Part shown: in pieces, positions 27,173 through 36,336 of the stretch
Layout of the letters: the number at the start of each line of letters is the position of its first letter
Numbering within the stretch: position 1 is the first letter of the stretch
DNA from: CAZVGZ01 sp964627605
GTDB taxonomy: Bacteria; Latescibacterota; MWCZ01; CAZVGZ01
Assembly (NCBI GenBank): GCA_964627605.1
Contig: CAZVGZ010000015.1
Location: 20,722 to 84,721 of the forward strand
DNA length: 64,000 nt
Direction: 5' to 3'
Made by a program: the position numbers and the translations under genes
The notes under the pieces: generated by a model
The model's database searches: none
Seen by the model: only the letters and a program-made list of their open reading frames with translations
What the model was told of the DNA's origin: nothing

Positions 27173-27510
27173 AGCTGTGTCGAGGGCTGCCACACCGCAT
27201 CGTGTAATCAGCCAAAGCGGCGCGCCCTCGGGACCTCTTCCGGCAATCTCCCATTAGGAATGTCGATTCACTGCGTCGAGTTCTCGACGTCCGCGCTACA
27301 TTCAATTAATCCAAGAGGACATAGGCATCTTTGTGGCATAGTCACCGCCCATTTGGTGCGGCCTAACCTCACGATCTTACCGAGCGTTCCTGACCTTAAC
27401 AGAGTGATACCAAACGCTTTGAAAAAATATCTCGCGGATTTGCCGCGTCCACACCCCCACACACTCCTATTCCCGCCCAAGGCCGGCTCTCGGCCAACGG
27501 AGGTTCATCC
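27173..27510 (+). other. Long rho leader
   Basis: About 330 transcribed bases between the promoter and rho. The second half is C-rich and relatively G-poor (CCGCGTCCACACCCCCACACA near 27440-27460), the composition Rho binds. Autogenous Rho-dependent attenuation in a long leader is known in E. coli; the same is inferred here. An 84-codon frame at 27260-27514 lacks any motif. Confidence 0.5.
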
Positions 27511-28764
27511 GTGAATCTAGTTGAACTAAAAAAGAAGACCATCGGTGAGTTGAACGAAATCGCCGCTGGTTTGGGTATTGAAGATCATTCAGGCTATACC
27601 ATACAGGAGTTGATCTTCAAAATTCTCGGCGCACAGACCGCAAAGAGCGGCTACATATTCGCCGAAGGCGTTTTGGAGATCTTGGAGCAGGGCAATGGCT
27701 TTCTGAGGTCTCCAGACTACAACTATCTGCCTGGGCCCGATGATATATACGTCAGCCAATCGCAGATCAAACGGTTCGGTCTTAGGACTGGGGACACGGT
27801 TGCCGGTCAGATAAGACCCCCCAAAGAGTCTGAGAGGCATTTTGCTCTGCTCAGGGTCGAGGCGGTCAATTTCGAGAACCCAGAGCTGGCGAAAGAGAAA
27901 ACGCTATTTGAGAACCTGACCCCTCTGTTTCCCGAAGAACGTTTCAATCTCGAACGATATCCGAACGACTACTCTACGCGCATCGTGAACCTGCTATCGC
28001 CCATCGGCAAGGGGCAGCGTGGGCTTATAGTGTCACCGCCAAAAGCTGGCAAGACGATTCTTCTTCAGCAGATCGCAAACAGCATCACCGCGAACCATCC
28101 AGAAGTGAAGCTCATTATCCTTCTGATCGCCGAACGCCCCGAAGAAGTGACCGACATGAAGCGCACAGTCGAAGGCGACGTGGAAGTGATCGCGGCGACA
28201 TTTGATGAGCCTGCGACTCGGCATGTCCAAGTTTCCGACATGGCGATCGAAAAAGCGCGCAGACTTGCTGAGTATGGTCTGGATGTTGTGATTTTGATGG
28301 ATAGCATCACTCGATTGGCTCGTGCGCACAACGAGGTGATCCCCCACAGCGGCAGGATTCTGTCTGGTGGTGTCGATGCCAACGCGTTACAGAAGCCCAA
28401 ACAGTTCTTCGGTGCTGCGCGCAATGTGGAGGAGGGCGGGAGCCTGACCATCATTGCCACGGCATTGATCGACACCGGCAGCCGTATGGATGAGGTGATT
28501 TTCGAGGAGTTCAAAGGCACAGGGAACATGGAGCTTCTGCTCGACCGGCGGTTGGCAGAGCGGCGCACATTTCCGGCTATTGACGTCAATAGATCTGGCA
28601 CTCGCCGCGAAGAGCTGCTCCTGGATGAAAAGGAACTTCAAAGGCTCTGGGTGCTTCGCAAAGTGCTCGCTGGGATGCAAACAGTAGATGCGATGGAGTT
28701 TCTGCTGGACCGAATGCGTGGCACCAAGTCCAACGCTGAGTTTGTCGAGATGATGAATGGCTGA
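27511..28764 (+). CDS. rho: Transcription termination factor Rho
   Basis: 417 residues, GTG start preceded by CGGAGG. The N-terminal helical part LVELKKKTIGELNEIAAGLG leads to the cold-shock RNA-binding fold with GNGFLRSPDYNYLPGPDDIY. The ATPase core has Walker A VSPPKAGKTILLQQ, Walker B VVILMDSITRLARAHNE, the Q-loop/R-loop region LSGGVDANALQKPKQFFGAAR, and the Arg finger region near AERRTFPAIDVNRSGTR. It is a hexameric RNA helicase ending transcription. Its length and motifs are normal. The downstream order rho-rpmE-prfA-prmC is a widely conserved bacterial arrangement. Confidence 0.97.
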   Translation: MNLVELKKKTIGELNEIAAGLGIEDHSGYTIQELIFKILGAQTAKSGYIFAEGVLEILEQGNGFLRSPDYNYLPGPDDIYVSQSQIKRFGLRTGDTVAGQIRPPKESERHFALLRVEAVNFENPELAKEKTLFENLTPLFPEERFNLERYPNDYSTRIVNLLSPIGKGQRGLIVSPPKAGKTILLQQIANSITANHPEVKLIILLIAERPEEVTDMKRTVEGDVEVIAATFDEPATRHVQVSDMAIEKARRLAEYGLDVVILMDSITRLARAHNEVIPHSGRILSGGVDANALQKPKQFFGAARNVEEGGSLTIIATALIDTGSRMDEVIFEEFKGTGNMELLLDRRLAERRTFPAIDVNRSGTRREELLLDEKELQRLWVLRKVLAGMQTVDAMEFLLDRMRGTKSNAEFVEMMNG

Positions 28765-29531
28765 TAAGCATCCCCTCAGGCCACTGACTCTTCCTACGAA
28801 CATCGAATCCCACTCGCCTCCCACTGGCGTACTGTCCTGATCGGTCTGTTTCTACTGGCCTTCACAGTGCGGGTATTGGCCACTTTTGCCACTGTTGGTT
28901 TGGACTCCGGCCCCAGGCTCGGCAGCGACGAAATTCACTACGTAGGCTCGCCCGAAACTTGGCGCTTGGTGAAGGTTACAGATATCAAGGGTTGCTCACG
29001 AGTCGTCGCCCGCCTGCCGTTCCGACAGTTTTTGCTGCTGTGATGTCCGTGGCTGGAGATGGGAACTATCTGGCGCTCAGACTGGTCAATATTCTTTTCG
29101 TGTCGCTGACCCCTCTGATAATCTGCCTCATAGCGAAGAGGATGGGGTCTCCTGGTGCAGGCGTGGTAGCCGGGGCGGCAATTGCGGTATTTCCAACTCA
29201 GGTAGGTCAGGATATTACCCTCCTATCTGAACCGATCTACGTGTTTCTGCACATGGCGACCGCGTTATTGGACTTGGGCTTGCTCACCGATGGTACATGG
29301 AAAACTGGTCTCTTGGCTGGAACTGTCAACGGAGCTGTTGCACTGGCTAGGCCCGCGGCTCTGGTCTGGCCTCTATTTGTAGGGATCATGCTGTTCGTGG
29401 TGCGTCGCTGGAGAGGGACGTTGGTGATCGTGGTGGTCGAACCGCCGGACCTCGGTTGCGTAGTCGAGGTGAACTGCCGTATATTAATAGTTTGCCGCGC
29501 CCCAATCGCGGCAACCAGTATGCAGTTGTGA
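28757..29531 (+). pseudogene. Decayed GT39/ArnT-like membrane glycosyltransferase
   Basis: Three frames each carry part of one protein. A start overlapping the end of rho (ATG 28757) reads MADKHPLRPLTLP and soon stops. The next frame has RTVLIGLFLLAFTVRVLATF and GPRLGSDEIHYVG, the first membrane span and the catalytic Asp-Glu loop of the dolichyl-phosphate-mannosyltransferase-like family. A third frame, from about 28945, continues LARNLALGEGYRYQGLLTSR with RPPAVPTVFAAVMS and further membrane spans. At least two single-base shifts are needed to connect them. Homology fades near 29415, well short of the 450-600 residues of intact members, so it is both frameshifted and truncated. Confidence 0.72.
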
Positions 29532-29553
29532 CCCCGAAGGCAAAGGATTGAAG

Positions 29554-29763
29554 ATGAAATCTGGGATACATCCCGAATACGTGGAAACCAGGGTGCATTG
29601 TGCGTGTGGCAACGAGGTCGATACAAGATCGACGGTGCCACGCATCAATGTGGAAATCTGTTCTGCGTGTCACCCGTTCTACACCGGCAAACAGAAGCTC
29701 GTGGATACCGCCGGTCGCGTGGAGAGTTTCCGACGTCGTTACGGTACCAGGGAAGACTCCTAA
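29554..29763 (+). CDS. rpmE: Ribosomal protein bL31
   Basis: 69 residues beginning MKSGIHPEYVETRVHCACGN. The zinc-binding type is shown by Cys-X-Cys near residue 17 and CSACHPFYTG further on. The C-terminal KLVDTAGRVESFRRRYG is the universal bL31 ending. I chose ATG 29554 (AAGG upstream) over a TTG two codons earlier. It is a large-subunit ribosomal protein near the central protuberance. It lies in the usual rho-rpmE-prfA neighbourhood, separated from rho by the decayed glycosyltransferase. Confidence 0.95.
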   Translation: MKSGIHPEYVETRVHCACGNEVDTRSTVPRINVEICSACHPFYTGKQKLVDTAGRVESFRRRYGTREDS

Positions 29764-29806
29764 AGCTGAATTGCGCTCATTCTGGGCGGTGTCAAATTGA
29801 CGTTTC

Positions 29807-30943
29807 TTGGCTGACGTGCAGAGATCAGATCAACCGCAAGTTCCGGTGCGTGTCGTCTACCTAGCTGGCTCTCTTCGCCACGGGGGCACCGAACACTACC
29901 TGCTTCAGCTGCTTGGCGATCTGGATAGAAAACGGTACGATCCGATCGTAGCGGTTTTCGACCCAACAGGGCCTCTGCAAAAGCAGGTAGAAGCGCTCGG
30001 AGTTCCCACCCGGCACATACCGCTCTCAGGAAAACTGTTCGATAGAGTTGGGCGCGGCGAACTTTGGCGGTTTGCCAAATGGCTGCGTGCTGAGCGCGTG
30101 GAGTTGGTGCATGGGCTGCTTGATCGATCTGTCATATGGGGCAGCGTTGCAGGTAAACTGGCACGCTGCCGCGCTGTAGTAGCGTCGCATCGCTGTGAGG
30201 AGTTGGAGGACGCTGGTGCGGCACTCAGGTGGATCTACTACCGCACACTTAGCAGATTAGTAGACGGCGTTCTGGTAAACGCTGAGCCACTTGGGCCGTT
30301 TCTGCGTTCACGGGGGGTGCCGACCTCCAAAATTCGGGTGATTCCCAACGGGATAGCGTTTGATGGCCGACTGTCACAGCCGGAGCGGCAGAGCGGCGCT
30401 GTGACGTTGTTGCTGGTGGGTAGGTTGAGTGTCGTCAAAGGCCACAGATTTTTGTTGAAGGCGTTTGCAAGGCTTTCAGAGAAGCACAGCGGGATCAGGC
30501 TAAATCTGGTGGGCGATGGTGAGGAAAGGCCCAACCTTGAGGCCCTGGTAAAGCGGCTGGAATTGGGCAGCAACGTGGTTTTTTCGGGATATTCCGACGA
30601 TCCGTACGCGCCCGCCCTGGACGCTAACATAGGAGTGCTCACCTCCCTGTCCGAGGGTTTTCCCAATGTGGTATTGGAGTACATGGCAGCAGGCAGGGCG
30701 GTTGTGGCCACATCGGTAGGAGGAGTGCCTGGCGTGGTAAGGGATGGTGTGGATGGTCTTTTGGTGGCTCCTGCAAGCGTGGACGAGTTGACGACAGCGC
30801 TCGACCGGCTGATCTGCGATCCCAAATTAAGGGCGTCGATGGGAGAAGCAGGAAGGGCGAGGGCGGAGTCAGAGTTTGGCCTCTCCAAGATGATTGAGCG
30901 CACTCAAGAGTATTACGACGAACAGCTAGGCCCCAGTCGATAG
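29807..30943 (+). CDS. Glycosyltransferase family 4
   Basis: About 378 residues of GT-B fold. The N-terminal Gly-rich acceptor loop is VVYLAGSLRHGGTEHYLLQL. The C-terminal nucleotide-sugar domain has LLVGRLSVVKGHRFLLKAF, VGDGEERPNLEALVK, VVFSGYSDD and the retaining GT4 signature SLSEGFPNVVLEYMAAG with the EX7E pair. It would transfer a sugar from a nucleotide donor to a glycan or lipid in the cytoplasm. The start is uncertain: TTG 29807 or GTG 29816 in the same frame. It is inserted between rpmE and prfA on the same strand. Confidence 0.85.
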   Translation: MADVQRSDQPQVPVRVVYLAGSLRHGGTEHYLLQLLGDLDRKRYDPIVAVFDPTGPLQKQVEALGVPTRHIPLSGKLFDRVGRGELWRFAKWLRAERVELVHGLLDRSVIWGSVAGKLARCRAVVASHRCEELEDAGAALRWIYYRTLSRLVDGVLVNAEPLGPFLRSRGVPTSKIRVIPNGIAFDGRLSQPERQSGAVTLLLVGRLSVVKGHRFLLKAFARLSEKHSGIRLNLVGDGEERPNLEALVKRLELGSNVVFSGYSDDPYAPALDANIGVLTSLSEGFPNVVLEYMAAGRAVVATSVGGVPGVVRDGVDGLLVAPASVDELTTALDRLICDPKLRASMGEAGRARAESEFGLSKMIERTQEYYDEQLGPSR

Positions 30944-30977
30944 AGTAGACAGAGCACGAACCGAACGGTTTTCTCTA

Positions 30978-32054
30978 ATGCTAGAACGAATTGACAACAT
31001 AGATAGCCGATACGCTGAGCTGACTGATCGACTCAGCGATCCTGCGGTAATATCGGACCAGCAGACATTTCAGCGGCTATCGAAAGAACACAGCGATCTA
31101 GCACCCATAGTCGCTGCCAGTGCCAAATATAGGGAAGCTGAAGAAGGGTTGGCTGAGGCTGAAGAGATCATCGTTGCTGGGGAGGACCCTGAACTCGTTG
31201 AGCTTGCTGAAATGGAGAAAGAAGAGCTTCAGGAGAGGTGTGAGGCGCTGGAAGCTGGGCTTCGGCTGCTCCTTGTTCCCAAAGATCCTAACGATGACAA
31301 AGGGCTGATCCTGGAGATAAGGGCTGGCACCGGCGGTGACGAGGCAGGAATTTTTGCTGGCGATCTGCTGAGGATGTACATGAACCATGCTGAGAGCCAG
31401 GGTTGGAAGATTGAACCTATTAGCTCTAGCTCGGCTCAGGCAGGCGGTTTTAAAGAGGTCGTTGTTGGGGTTTCAGGGACAGGTGCCTATGGTCGGCTTA
31501 AATATGAGAGCGGCGTCCACCGGGTCCAGAGAGTTCCAGCTACCGAGGCGAGCGGAAGAATCCACACCTCAGCGGCATCCGTCGCGGTGTTGCCCGAAGC
31601 CGACGAGGTGGAGGTGGAGATCGTCGAGCATGAGTTGAGAATCGACCTGTTCCGCTCATCGGGCCCAGGTGGTCAGAGCGTTAACACCACCGACTCTGCG
31701 GTGCGAATCACGCACCTGCCAACGGGTCTGGTGGTCTCCTGTCAGGACGAAAAATCCCAGCACAAGAACAAAGCTAAAGCGCTCAAAGTGCTTAGGTCAC
31801 GCCTTCTCGATAAGGCAATTCAAGATCAGCAAGATAAGACCGCAGCCGACCGCCGCGAGCAGGTTGGCACTGGCGACCGTAGCGAAAAGATCCGCACTTA
31901 CAACTTCCCGCAAAGTCGATTGACCGACCACCGAATCAAATTCACCATCCACAACTTGAGTGAAGTGCTCGACGGCAACCTGGATGACGTGGTGGATGCC
32001 TTGAAAGAAGCTGACTTAGCCAACCGTCTTCAGGTTGACGGCCAGGCCGAGTAA
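30978..32054 (+). CDS. prfA: Peptide chain release factor 1
   Basis: 358 residues. The tripeptide determinant for UAA/UAG is in HRVQRVPATEASGRIHTSA (PAT). The catalytic GGQ lies in RSSGPGGQSVNTTDSAVRI, where PrmC methylates the Gln. QDEKSQHKNKAKALKVLRSR follows, as in all RF1 proteins. An N-terminal coiled coil with LVELAEMEKEELQERCEAL occupies residues 20-100. prmC, the methyltransferase for this factor, lies 1.4 kb downstream, with serS in between. Confidence 0.96.
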   Translation: MLERIDNIDSRYAELTDRLSDPAVISDQQTFQRLSKEHSDLAPIVAASAKYREAEEGLAEAEEIIVAGEDPELVELAEMEKEELQERCEALEAGLRLLLVPKDPNDDKGLILEIRAGTGGDEAGIFAGDLLRMYMNHAESQGWKIEPISSSSAQAGGFKEVVVGVSGTGAYGRLKYESGVHRVQRVPATEASGRIHTSAASVAVLPEADEVEVEIVEHELRIDLFRSSGPGGQSVNTTDSAVRITHLPTGLVVSCQDEKSQHKNKAKALKVLRSRLLDKAIQDQQDKTAADRREQVGTGDRSEKIRTYNFPQSRLTDHRIKFTIHNLSEVLDGNLDDVVDALKEADLANRLQVDGQAE

Positions 32055-32201
32055 GACCTCCCTTTGGCAGACGGCAATCACACAGTTACCATATTCTGTA
32101 AGCGCAATCGTCACCGCACGCTTTTGAATCCAAGCACACGATAGATCGTTCTCCGAAAACAGCTACAGTCAACCGACCAACCCGCAAGACGCAGGCACCA
32201 A

Positions 32202-33479
32202 ATGATCGATATCCGCACTATCCGCGAGCAACCTGACGAGGTCAAACGGCAGATCGAAACACTGGGAGCCCAGGCCCCGATCAACGAGATAGTAGCGCTC
32301 GACGGGCGAAGGCGCGATCTTGTGCATCAGGCGGAGACTCTCAAGGCCACGCGGAACACGGTCTCAAGAGAGATCAGCAGGATGGAAGACAAGGAGCTTC
32401 GCCAGACCAAGATCGCCGAAATGAAGGGTGTTGGCGACCAGATCACCGCGCTGGACAAAGAGCTCTCAAGTGTGGAAGAGGAGCTGGGCAAGCTGATGTT
32501 GGAGGTGCCGAATCTGCCGCACCCCGATGTACCAGTCGGAGCGGACGAAGACGATAACATAGTCGTCAAGACCGAGGGCGAGCAGACCAAATTTGATTTT
32601 GAGCCGCGACCTCACTGGGAGCTGGGACCAGACCTGGGCATTTTGGATTTCGAGCGAGGTGTGAAAATAAGCGGATCGCGCTTTTACATCCTATCTGGCG
32701 ACGGTGCGAGACTACAGAGGGCGCTCACATCTTGGATGCTCGACCTTCACACCAGGCAGCACGGTTACAGAGAGGTCTACCCGCCGGCTGTGGTCCGGGG
32801 TGAGTGTATGGTGGGTACCGGGCAGCTACCAAAGTTTGCCGATAACCTCTACAAGGACCACGAAGAGGATTTTTGGCTGGTGCCGACAGCCGAGGTACCG
32901 GTGACTAACATGTTCCGGGATGAGATACTTACGCATGAGCAGATCCCAGGTTACTATACCGCCTACACACCGTGTTTTCGCAGGGAAAAGATGTCGGCGG
33001 GACGGGATGTCAGGGGCATCAAGCGCGGTCATCAGTTCGACAAAGTTGAGATGGTCAAATTCGTTGCACCAGAGACATCGGACGGTGAACTTACCGCACT
33101 TCTGGACAACGCCGAAGATGTATGTCGTAGGCTTGGGTTGACCTACCGTGTGGTCCAGATGTGCACCGGGGACCTGAGTTTTACCGCAGCGATCAAGTTC
33201 GATGTTGAGGTGTGGGCACCAGGATGTCAGGAGTGGCTGGAGGTTAGCTCTTGCAGCAATTTTGGAGATTTCCAGGCCAGGCGCGCCAACATCAGATTTC
33301 GTCGCGAGGATGGTGGCCGACCGGAGTTTGTTCATACGCTCAACGGATCGGGCTTGGCGCTGCCACGGACGATGATCGCTGTTATGGAAACATATCAACA
33401 GTCCGATGGCTCGATAGCGGTGCCTGAAGCGCTGCAACAGTATCTTGGCGGTCAAGAATCTATTTCGCGGACTGTGTAG
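32202..33479 (+). CDS. serS: Seryl-tRNA synthetase
   Basis: 425 residues. The N-terminal tRNA-binding coiled coil (residues 30-105, RRRDLVHQAETLKATRNTVS) is followed by the class II catalytic domain. Motif 2 is TPCFRREKMSAGRDVRGIKR, and motif 3 is NGSGLALPRTMIAVMETYQ. EVSSCSNFGDFQARRANIRF is the serine/adenylate pocket. It charges tRNA-Ser. The start ATG follows 147 bases of non-coding sequence after prfA. Placing serS between prfA and prmC departs from the common direct prfA-prmC order. Confidence 0.96.
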   Translation: MIDIRTIREQPDEVKRQIETLGAQAPINEIVALDGRRRDLVHQAETLKATRNTVSREISRMEDKELRQTKIAEMKGVGDQITALDKELSSVEEELGKLMLEVPNLPHPDVPVGADEDDNIVVKTEGEQTKFDFEPRPHWELGPDLGILDFERGVKISGSRFYILSGDGARLQRALTSWMLDLHTRQHGYREVYPPAVVRGECMVGTGQLPKFADNLYKDHEEDFWLVPTAEVPVTNMFRDEILTHEQIPGYYTAYTPCFRREKMSAGRDVRGIKRGHQFDKVEMVKFVAPETSDGELTALLDNAEDVCRRLGLTYRVVQMCTGDLSFTAAIKFDVEVWAPGCQEWLEVSSCSNFGDFQARRANIRFRREDGGRPEFVHTLNGSGLALPRTMIAVMETYQQSDGSIAVPEALQQYLGGQESISRTV

Positions 33480-33492
33480 CGGGGAACTACGC

Positions 33493-34359
33493 ATGACCTA
33501 CGGGGTTGAGCGGATAGTTGATGTCCTTCAGGTGACGTCCGACTATTTTGCTGAGAAGTCGATAGAATCAGCCAGCCTAAACGCCGAGCGGCTGTTGGCA
33601 GATGTTCTTGATGTACGTCGGATTGATCTCAATCTACAGTTCGACCGGTGTCTGTCTGATGGGGAGCTTGATCGGTATCGCGAGATGGTCCGTCGCCGTG
33701 CATCAGGGGAGCCGCTCCAGTATATTCTTGGCGAGACAGAGTTTTACTCTCTGGGCTTAAACGTCTGCCCTTCGGTTCTCATACCACGTCCCGAGACTGA
33801 GCTGCTCGTTGACCTGATTATATCGCGTTTCAAGGACCACGACTCGCCACGTATAGCCGACATAGGCACCGGCTCCGGTTGCATCGCAATCGCGTTGGCG
33901 GTGAACCTGCCTGGCGCTGTGATAGAGGCGGTGGATCTCAGTGGAGATGCACTCGCTGTGGCACAGGAGAATGTCGCCAGACACGGTGTGGAAGATCGGA
34001 TCACATGCAGCATATCAGACCTCCTTTCGGATTTGGGTGACGAGCGGTTGGATGCAGTGGTGTCCAATCCTCCTTACATTGCACAGGGAGATTTTGACAC
34101 TCTGCCGACAGAAGTAAGAGAATATGAACCAGTCCAGGCGCTTTTCGCTGGGGATGATGGCCTTTCGGTGATGCGGCGGCTGGTGGGAGAGGCAGGAGTT
34201 GCTCTGGCAGGAGGGGGTCTTCTCGCCTTGGAAGTGGGTGCCGGACAAGCTGACGCGGTTCGTGATCTTGTTTTGAGCGAGATACCTGACGCTGAGATCG
34301 AGGTCCATGTTGACCTGAGCGGCATTGAACGGGTGGTGATGGCCCAGCGAACGGGATAG
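33493..34359 (+). CDS. prmC: Release factor glutamine N5-methyltransferase PrmC
   Basis: 288 residues from ATG 33493, just after the serS stop with GCGGGGAAC upstream; an earlier frame start lies inside serS. The N-terminal helical domain has SLNAERLLADVLDV, and the hinge is RRASGEPLQYILGETEFY. The SAM site is IADIGTGSGCIAIALA, and the catalytic glutamine-binding motif is VVSNPPYIAQGD. It methylates the GGQ glutamine of RF1 and RF2. The length and motifs are normal. Confidence 0.95.
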   Translation: MTYGVERIVDVLQVTSDYFAEKSIESASLNAERLLADVLDVRRIDLNLQFDRCLSDGELDRYREMVRRRASGEPLQYILGETEFYSLGLNVCPSVLIPRPETELLVDLIISRFKDHDSPRIADIGTGSGCIAIALAVNLPGAVIEAVDLSGDALAVAQENVARHGVEDRITCSISDLLSDLGDERLDAVVSNPPYIAQGDFDTLPTEVREYEPVQALFAGDDGLSVMRRLVGEAGVALAGGGLLALEVGAGQADAVRDLVLSEIPDAEIEVHVDLSGIERVVMAQRTG

Positions 34360-34412
34360 GTTACCAACGCTTCGCAGATCATGAAAAGAGTGAGGAGATT
34401 GCAAGGCTACTG

Positions 34413-35675
34413 ATGGATGCCTTTCAGATCAGAGGTGGTACCCCGCTTGAAGGGGAGATAAAGATTGGTGGCATGAAGAATGCCGCGTTGCCGATGGTTG
34501 CCGCTTCGCTGTTGGCTAAGAGCGGGACATCGGTGATCCGAAACGTACAGGACCTTCGCGACATCAGGGTGATGCTCAAAATCCTGGATCAACTCGGCGC
34601 TTTGACCGAATATGACGCCGATGCCGAAGAGATTCGCGTAAATGCCGAAAACCTGATCAGCACCACGGCGCCATACGAACTCGTCAAACAGCTTCGCGCC
34701 TCATTCTATGTAACTGGTGCTCTTCTGGGACGAAAAGGGCACTGCCGAGTCTCAATGCCAGGAGGATGTGCCATCGGCAACCGGCCGGTGACCGATCAGT
34801 TACTGGGGTTTCGTCGGTTGGGTGGTGTTGTTGTCGAAGAACAGGGATATGTTGACATCACCGCTGAAAAACTCGAAGGTGCGGTGACCGCGCTCGATTT
34901 CCCTGCGGTAAGCGGGACAATCAATCTGTTGTTGGCGGCAGTTCTCGCCGATGGCGTGACAGTGATAGGCAACGCCGCCAGGGACCCGGAACTGGTGGAT
35001 ACCTGTCTGTTTTTGGTCGAGATGGGTGCTAAAATTGATGGGGTTGGGACAGGCACGCTGATAATTGAAGGTGTGGACTCGTTGAGTGCGGTGACCTATG
35101 AGGTGGCACCAGATAGAATAAACGCAGCCACGTTCGCAGTTGCTGCAGCGATGACTAAGGGACAGGTCAGATTAGTGGGAGCGAGAGTTGATCACTTTCG
35201 GATTGTCATCAGCAAACTGCAAGACGCTGGAGCGACTGTCGTGGAGGAAGAAGGCTCGGTGACGATCACCGGCCCTGAAAGGCTGGATGCGGTCAACATC
35301 CGCACACTGCCCTACCCTGCCTTTCCCACCGACGTGCAAGCGCCTATGATGGCTGCGATGACTCTGGCGCAGGGAGCGTGCGTGGTTTGGGAGCAGGTCT
35401 ACGACAACAGGTTCACCCAAGGACCGGAACTGCGCCGAATGGGTGCCAACATCACGATTGCTGGGGACAAAGCCGTCGTGGTTGGTGTGCCGATGCTCAA
35501 AGGCGCGCAGGTGATGGCTTCGGATATCCGCGCTGGTGCGGCGCTGGTGTTGGCCGGGCTTGCTGCACAGGGAGATACTACCGTTTCGCGTGTGTATCAT
35601 ATCGATAGAGGTTACAACCGTTTGGAGAGGGACTTGGCCTCGCTCGGGGCCGTAATCGAACGCGTCGTGGAATAA
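34413..35675 (+). CDS. murA: UDP-N-acetylglucosamine 1-carboxyvinyltransferase MurA
   Basis: 420 residues. Lys in GEIKIGGMKNAALPMVAASL binds substrate. The catalytic loop SMPGGCAIGNRPVTDQLLGF has the Cys that forms the adduct with phosphoenolpyruvate and is the fosfomycin target, so the protein is of the fosfomycin-susceptible type by sequence. YPAFPTDVQAPMMAAMTLAQG and DIRAGAALVLAGLAAQG are the second-domain signatures. It catalyses the first committed step of peptidoglycan synthesis. It follows prmC by 53 bases, the conserved position in many genomes. Confidence 0.96.
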   Translation: MDAFQIRGGTPLEGEIKIGGMKNAALPMVAASLLAKSGTSVIRNVQDLRDIRVMLKILDQLGALTEYDADAEEIRVNAENLISTTAPYELVKQLRASFYVTGALLGRKGHCRVSMPGGCAIGNRPVTDQLLGFRRLGGVVVEEQGYVDITAEKLEGAVTALDFPAVSGTINLLLAAVLADGVTVIGNAARDPELVDTCLFLVEMGAKIDGVGTGTLIIEGVDSLSAVTYEVAPDRINAATFAVAAAMTKGQVRLVGARVDHFRIVISKLQDAGATVVEEEGSVTITGPERLDAVNIRTLPYPAFPTDVQAPMMAAMTLAQGACVVWEQVYDNRFTQGPELRRMGANITIAGDKAVVVGVPMLKGAQVMASDIRAGAALVLAGLAAQGDTTVSRVYHIDRGYNRLERDLASLGAVIERVVE

Positions 35676-35693
35676 GCGAAGGAAAGTCGCTAG

Positions 35694-36314
35694 ATGGTTT
35701 CAACTACAAGGGGTCTGGTCACGCTAACCGCTTCATTTCTAGCAGTGGCGTTGGTGGGTTGCGGCGAGGATCTGACGCCACAGCTCAATCAGTCCAAAGA
35801 GCGAGTGAAGGCGTTAGAGGGCGAACTCGCCCAGGCGAACAATCGCGCCGATCAGCTTGACCAGGAGAAAGCCGAACTCGACGACGCGCTTGACGCGCTA
35901 AGAGGCACGGAACTGACAGAGACTCCCAAGCCCAAAGAGGTCTCTGTCAGCCTGCGCAGCGACGTCCTGTTCGGTTCCGGCAGTGTCGAACTTACCAGCA
36001 CCGGAATCAAGCTGCTGAAAAAACTGTCCAGAATCATGAAAAAGCGCAGCGAACAGAGCATCAGAATCGAAGGGCACACTGACAACGTTGTTCCCGACGC
36101 GGTACTCAAAGATAGATATCCGAGTAACTGGGAACTTGGGGCGGCCCGTGCCGCATCGCTCGTGCACTACCTGACCTGGACCGAGCACATCAATCCATCA
36201 AGGTTCGTCGTGGTCTCTCACGGCCAGTACCGGCCAGTCGTCCCAAACACGAACGGCAAAGCTCGGAAAAAGAACCGGCGTGTGAAGATCGTCATGTACG
36301 ACGAGTCTCAGTAG
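35694..36314 (+). CDS. OmpA-family peptidoglycan-binding lipoprotein
   Basis: 206 residues. The signal TASFLAVALVGCGED ends with a lipobox Cys near residue 23. Residues 35-70 form a coiled coil (SKERVKALEGELAQANNRAD). Residues 80-200 are an OmpA domain with VLFGSGSVELTSTGIKLLKK, IRIEGHTDNV, NWELGAARAASLVHYL and KARKKNRRVKIVM; the Asp and Arg that bind diaminopimelate are present. It ties the outer membrane to peptidoglycan. The coiled coil plus OmpA layout recalls Lpp/Pal hybrids or MotB-like proteins. It lies 18 bases after murA. Confidence 0.88.
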   Translation: MVSTTRGLVTLTASFLAVALVGCGEDLTPQLNQSKERVKALEGELAQANNRADQLDQEKAELDDALDALRGTELTETPKPKEVSVSLRSDVLFGSGSVELTSTGIKLLKKLSRIMKKRSEQSIRIEGHTDNVVPDAVLKDRYPSNWELGAARAASLVHYLTWTEHINPSRFVVVSHGQYRPVVPNTNGKARKKNRRVKIVMYDESQ

Positions 36315-36336
36315 ATAGAAGGCCCTAGAACCAGCG

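Noticed and set aside
27260..27514. 84-codon frame in the rho leader
   Set aside because: No ribosome site or homology; overlaps the rho start. Better read as untranslated leader.
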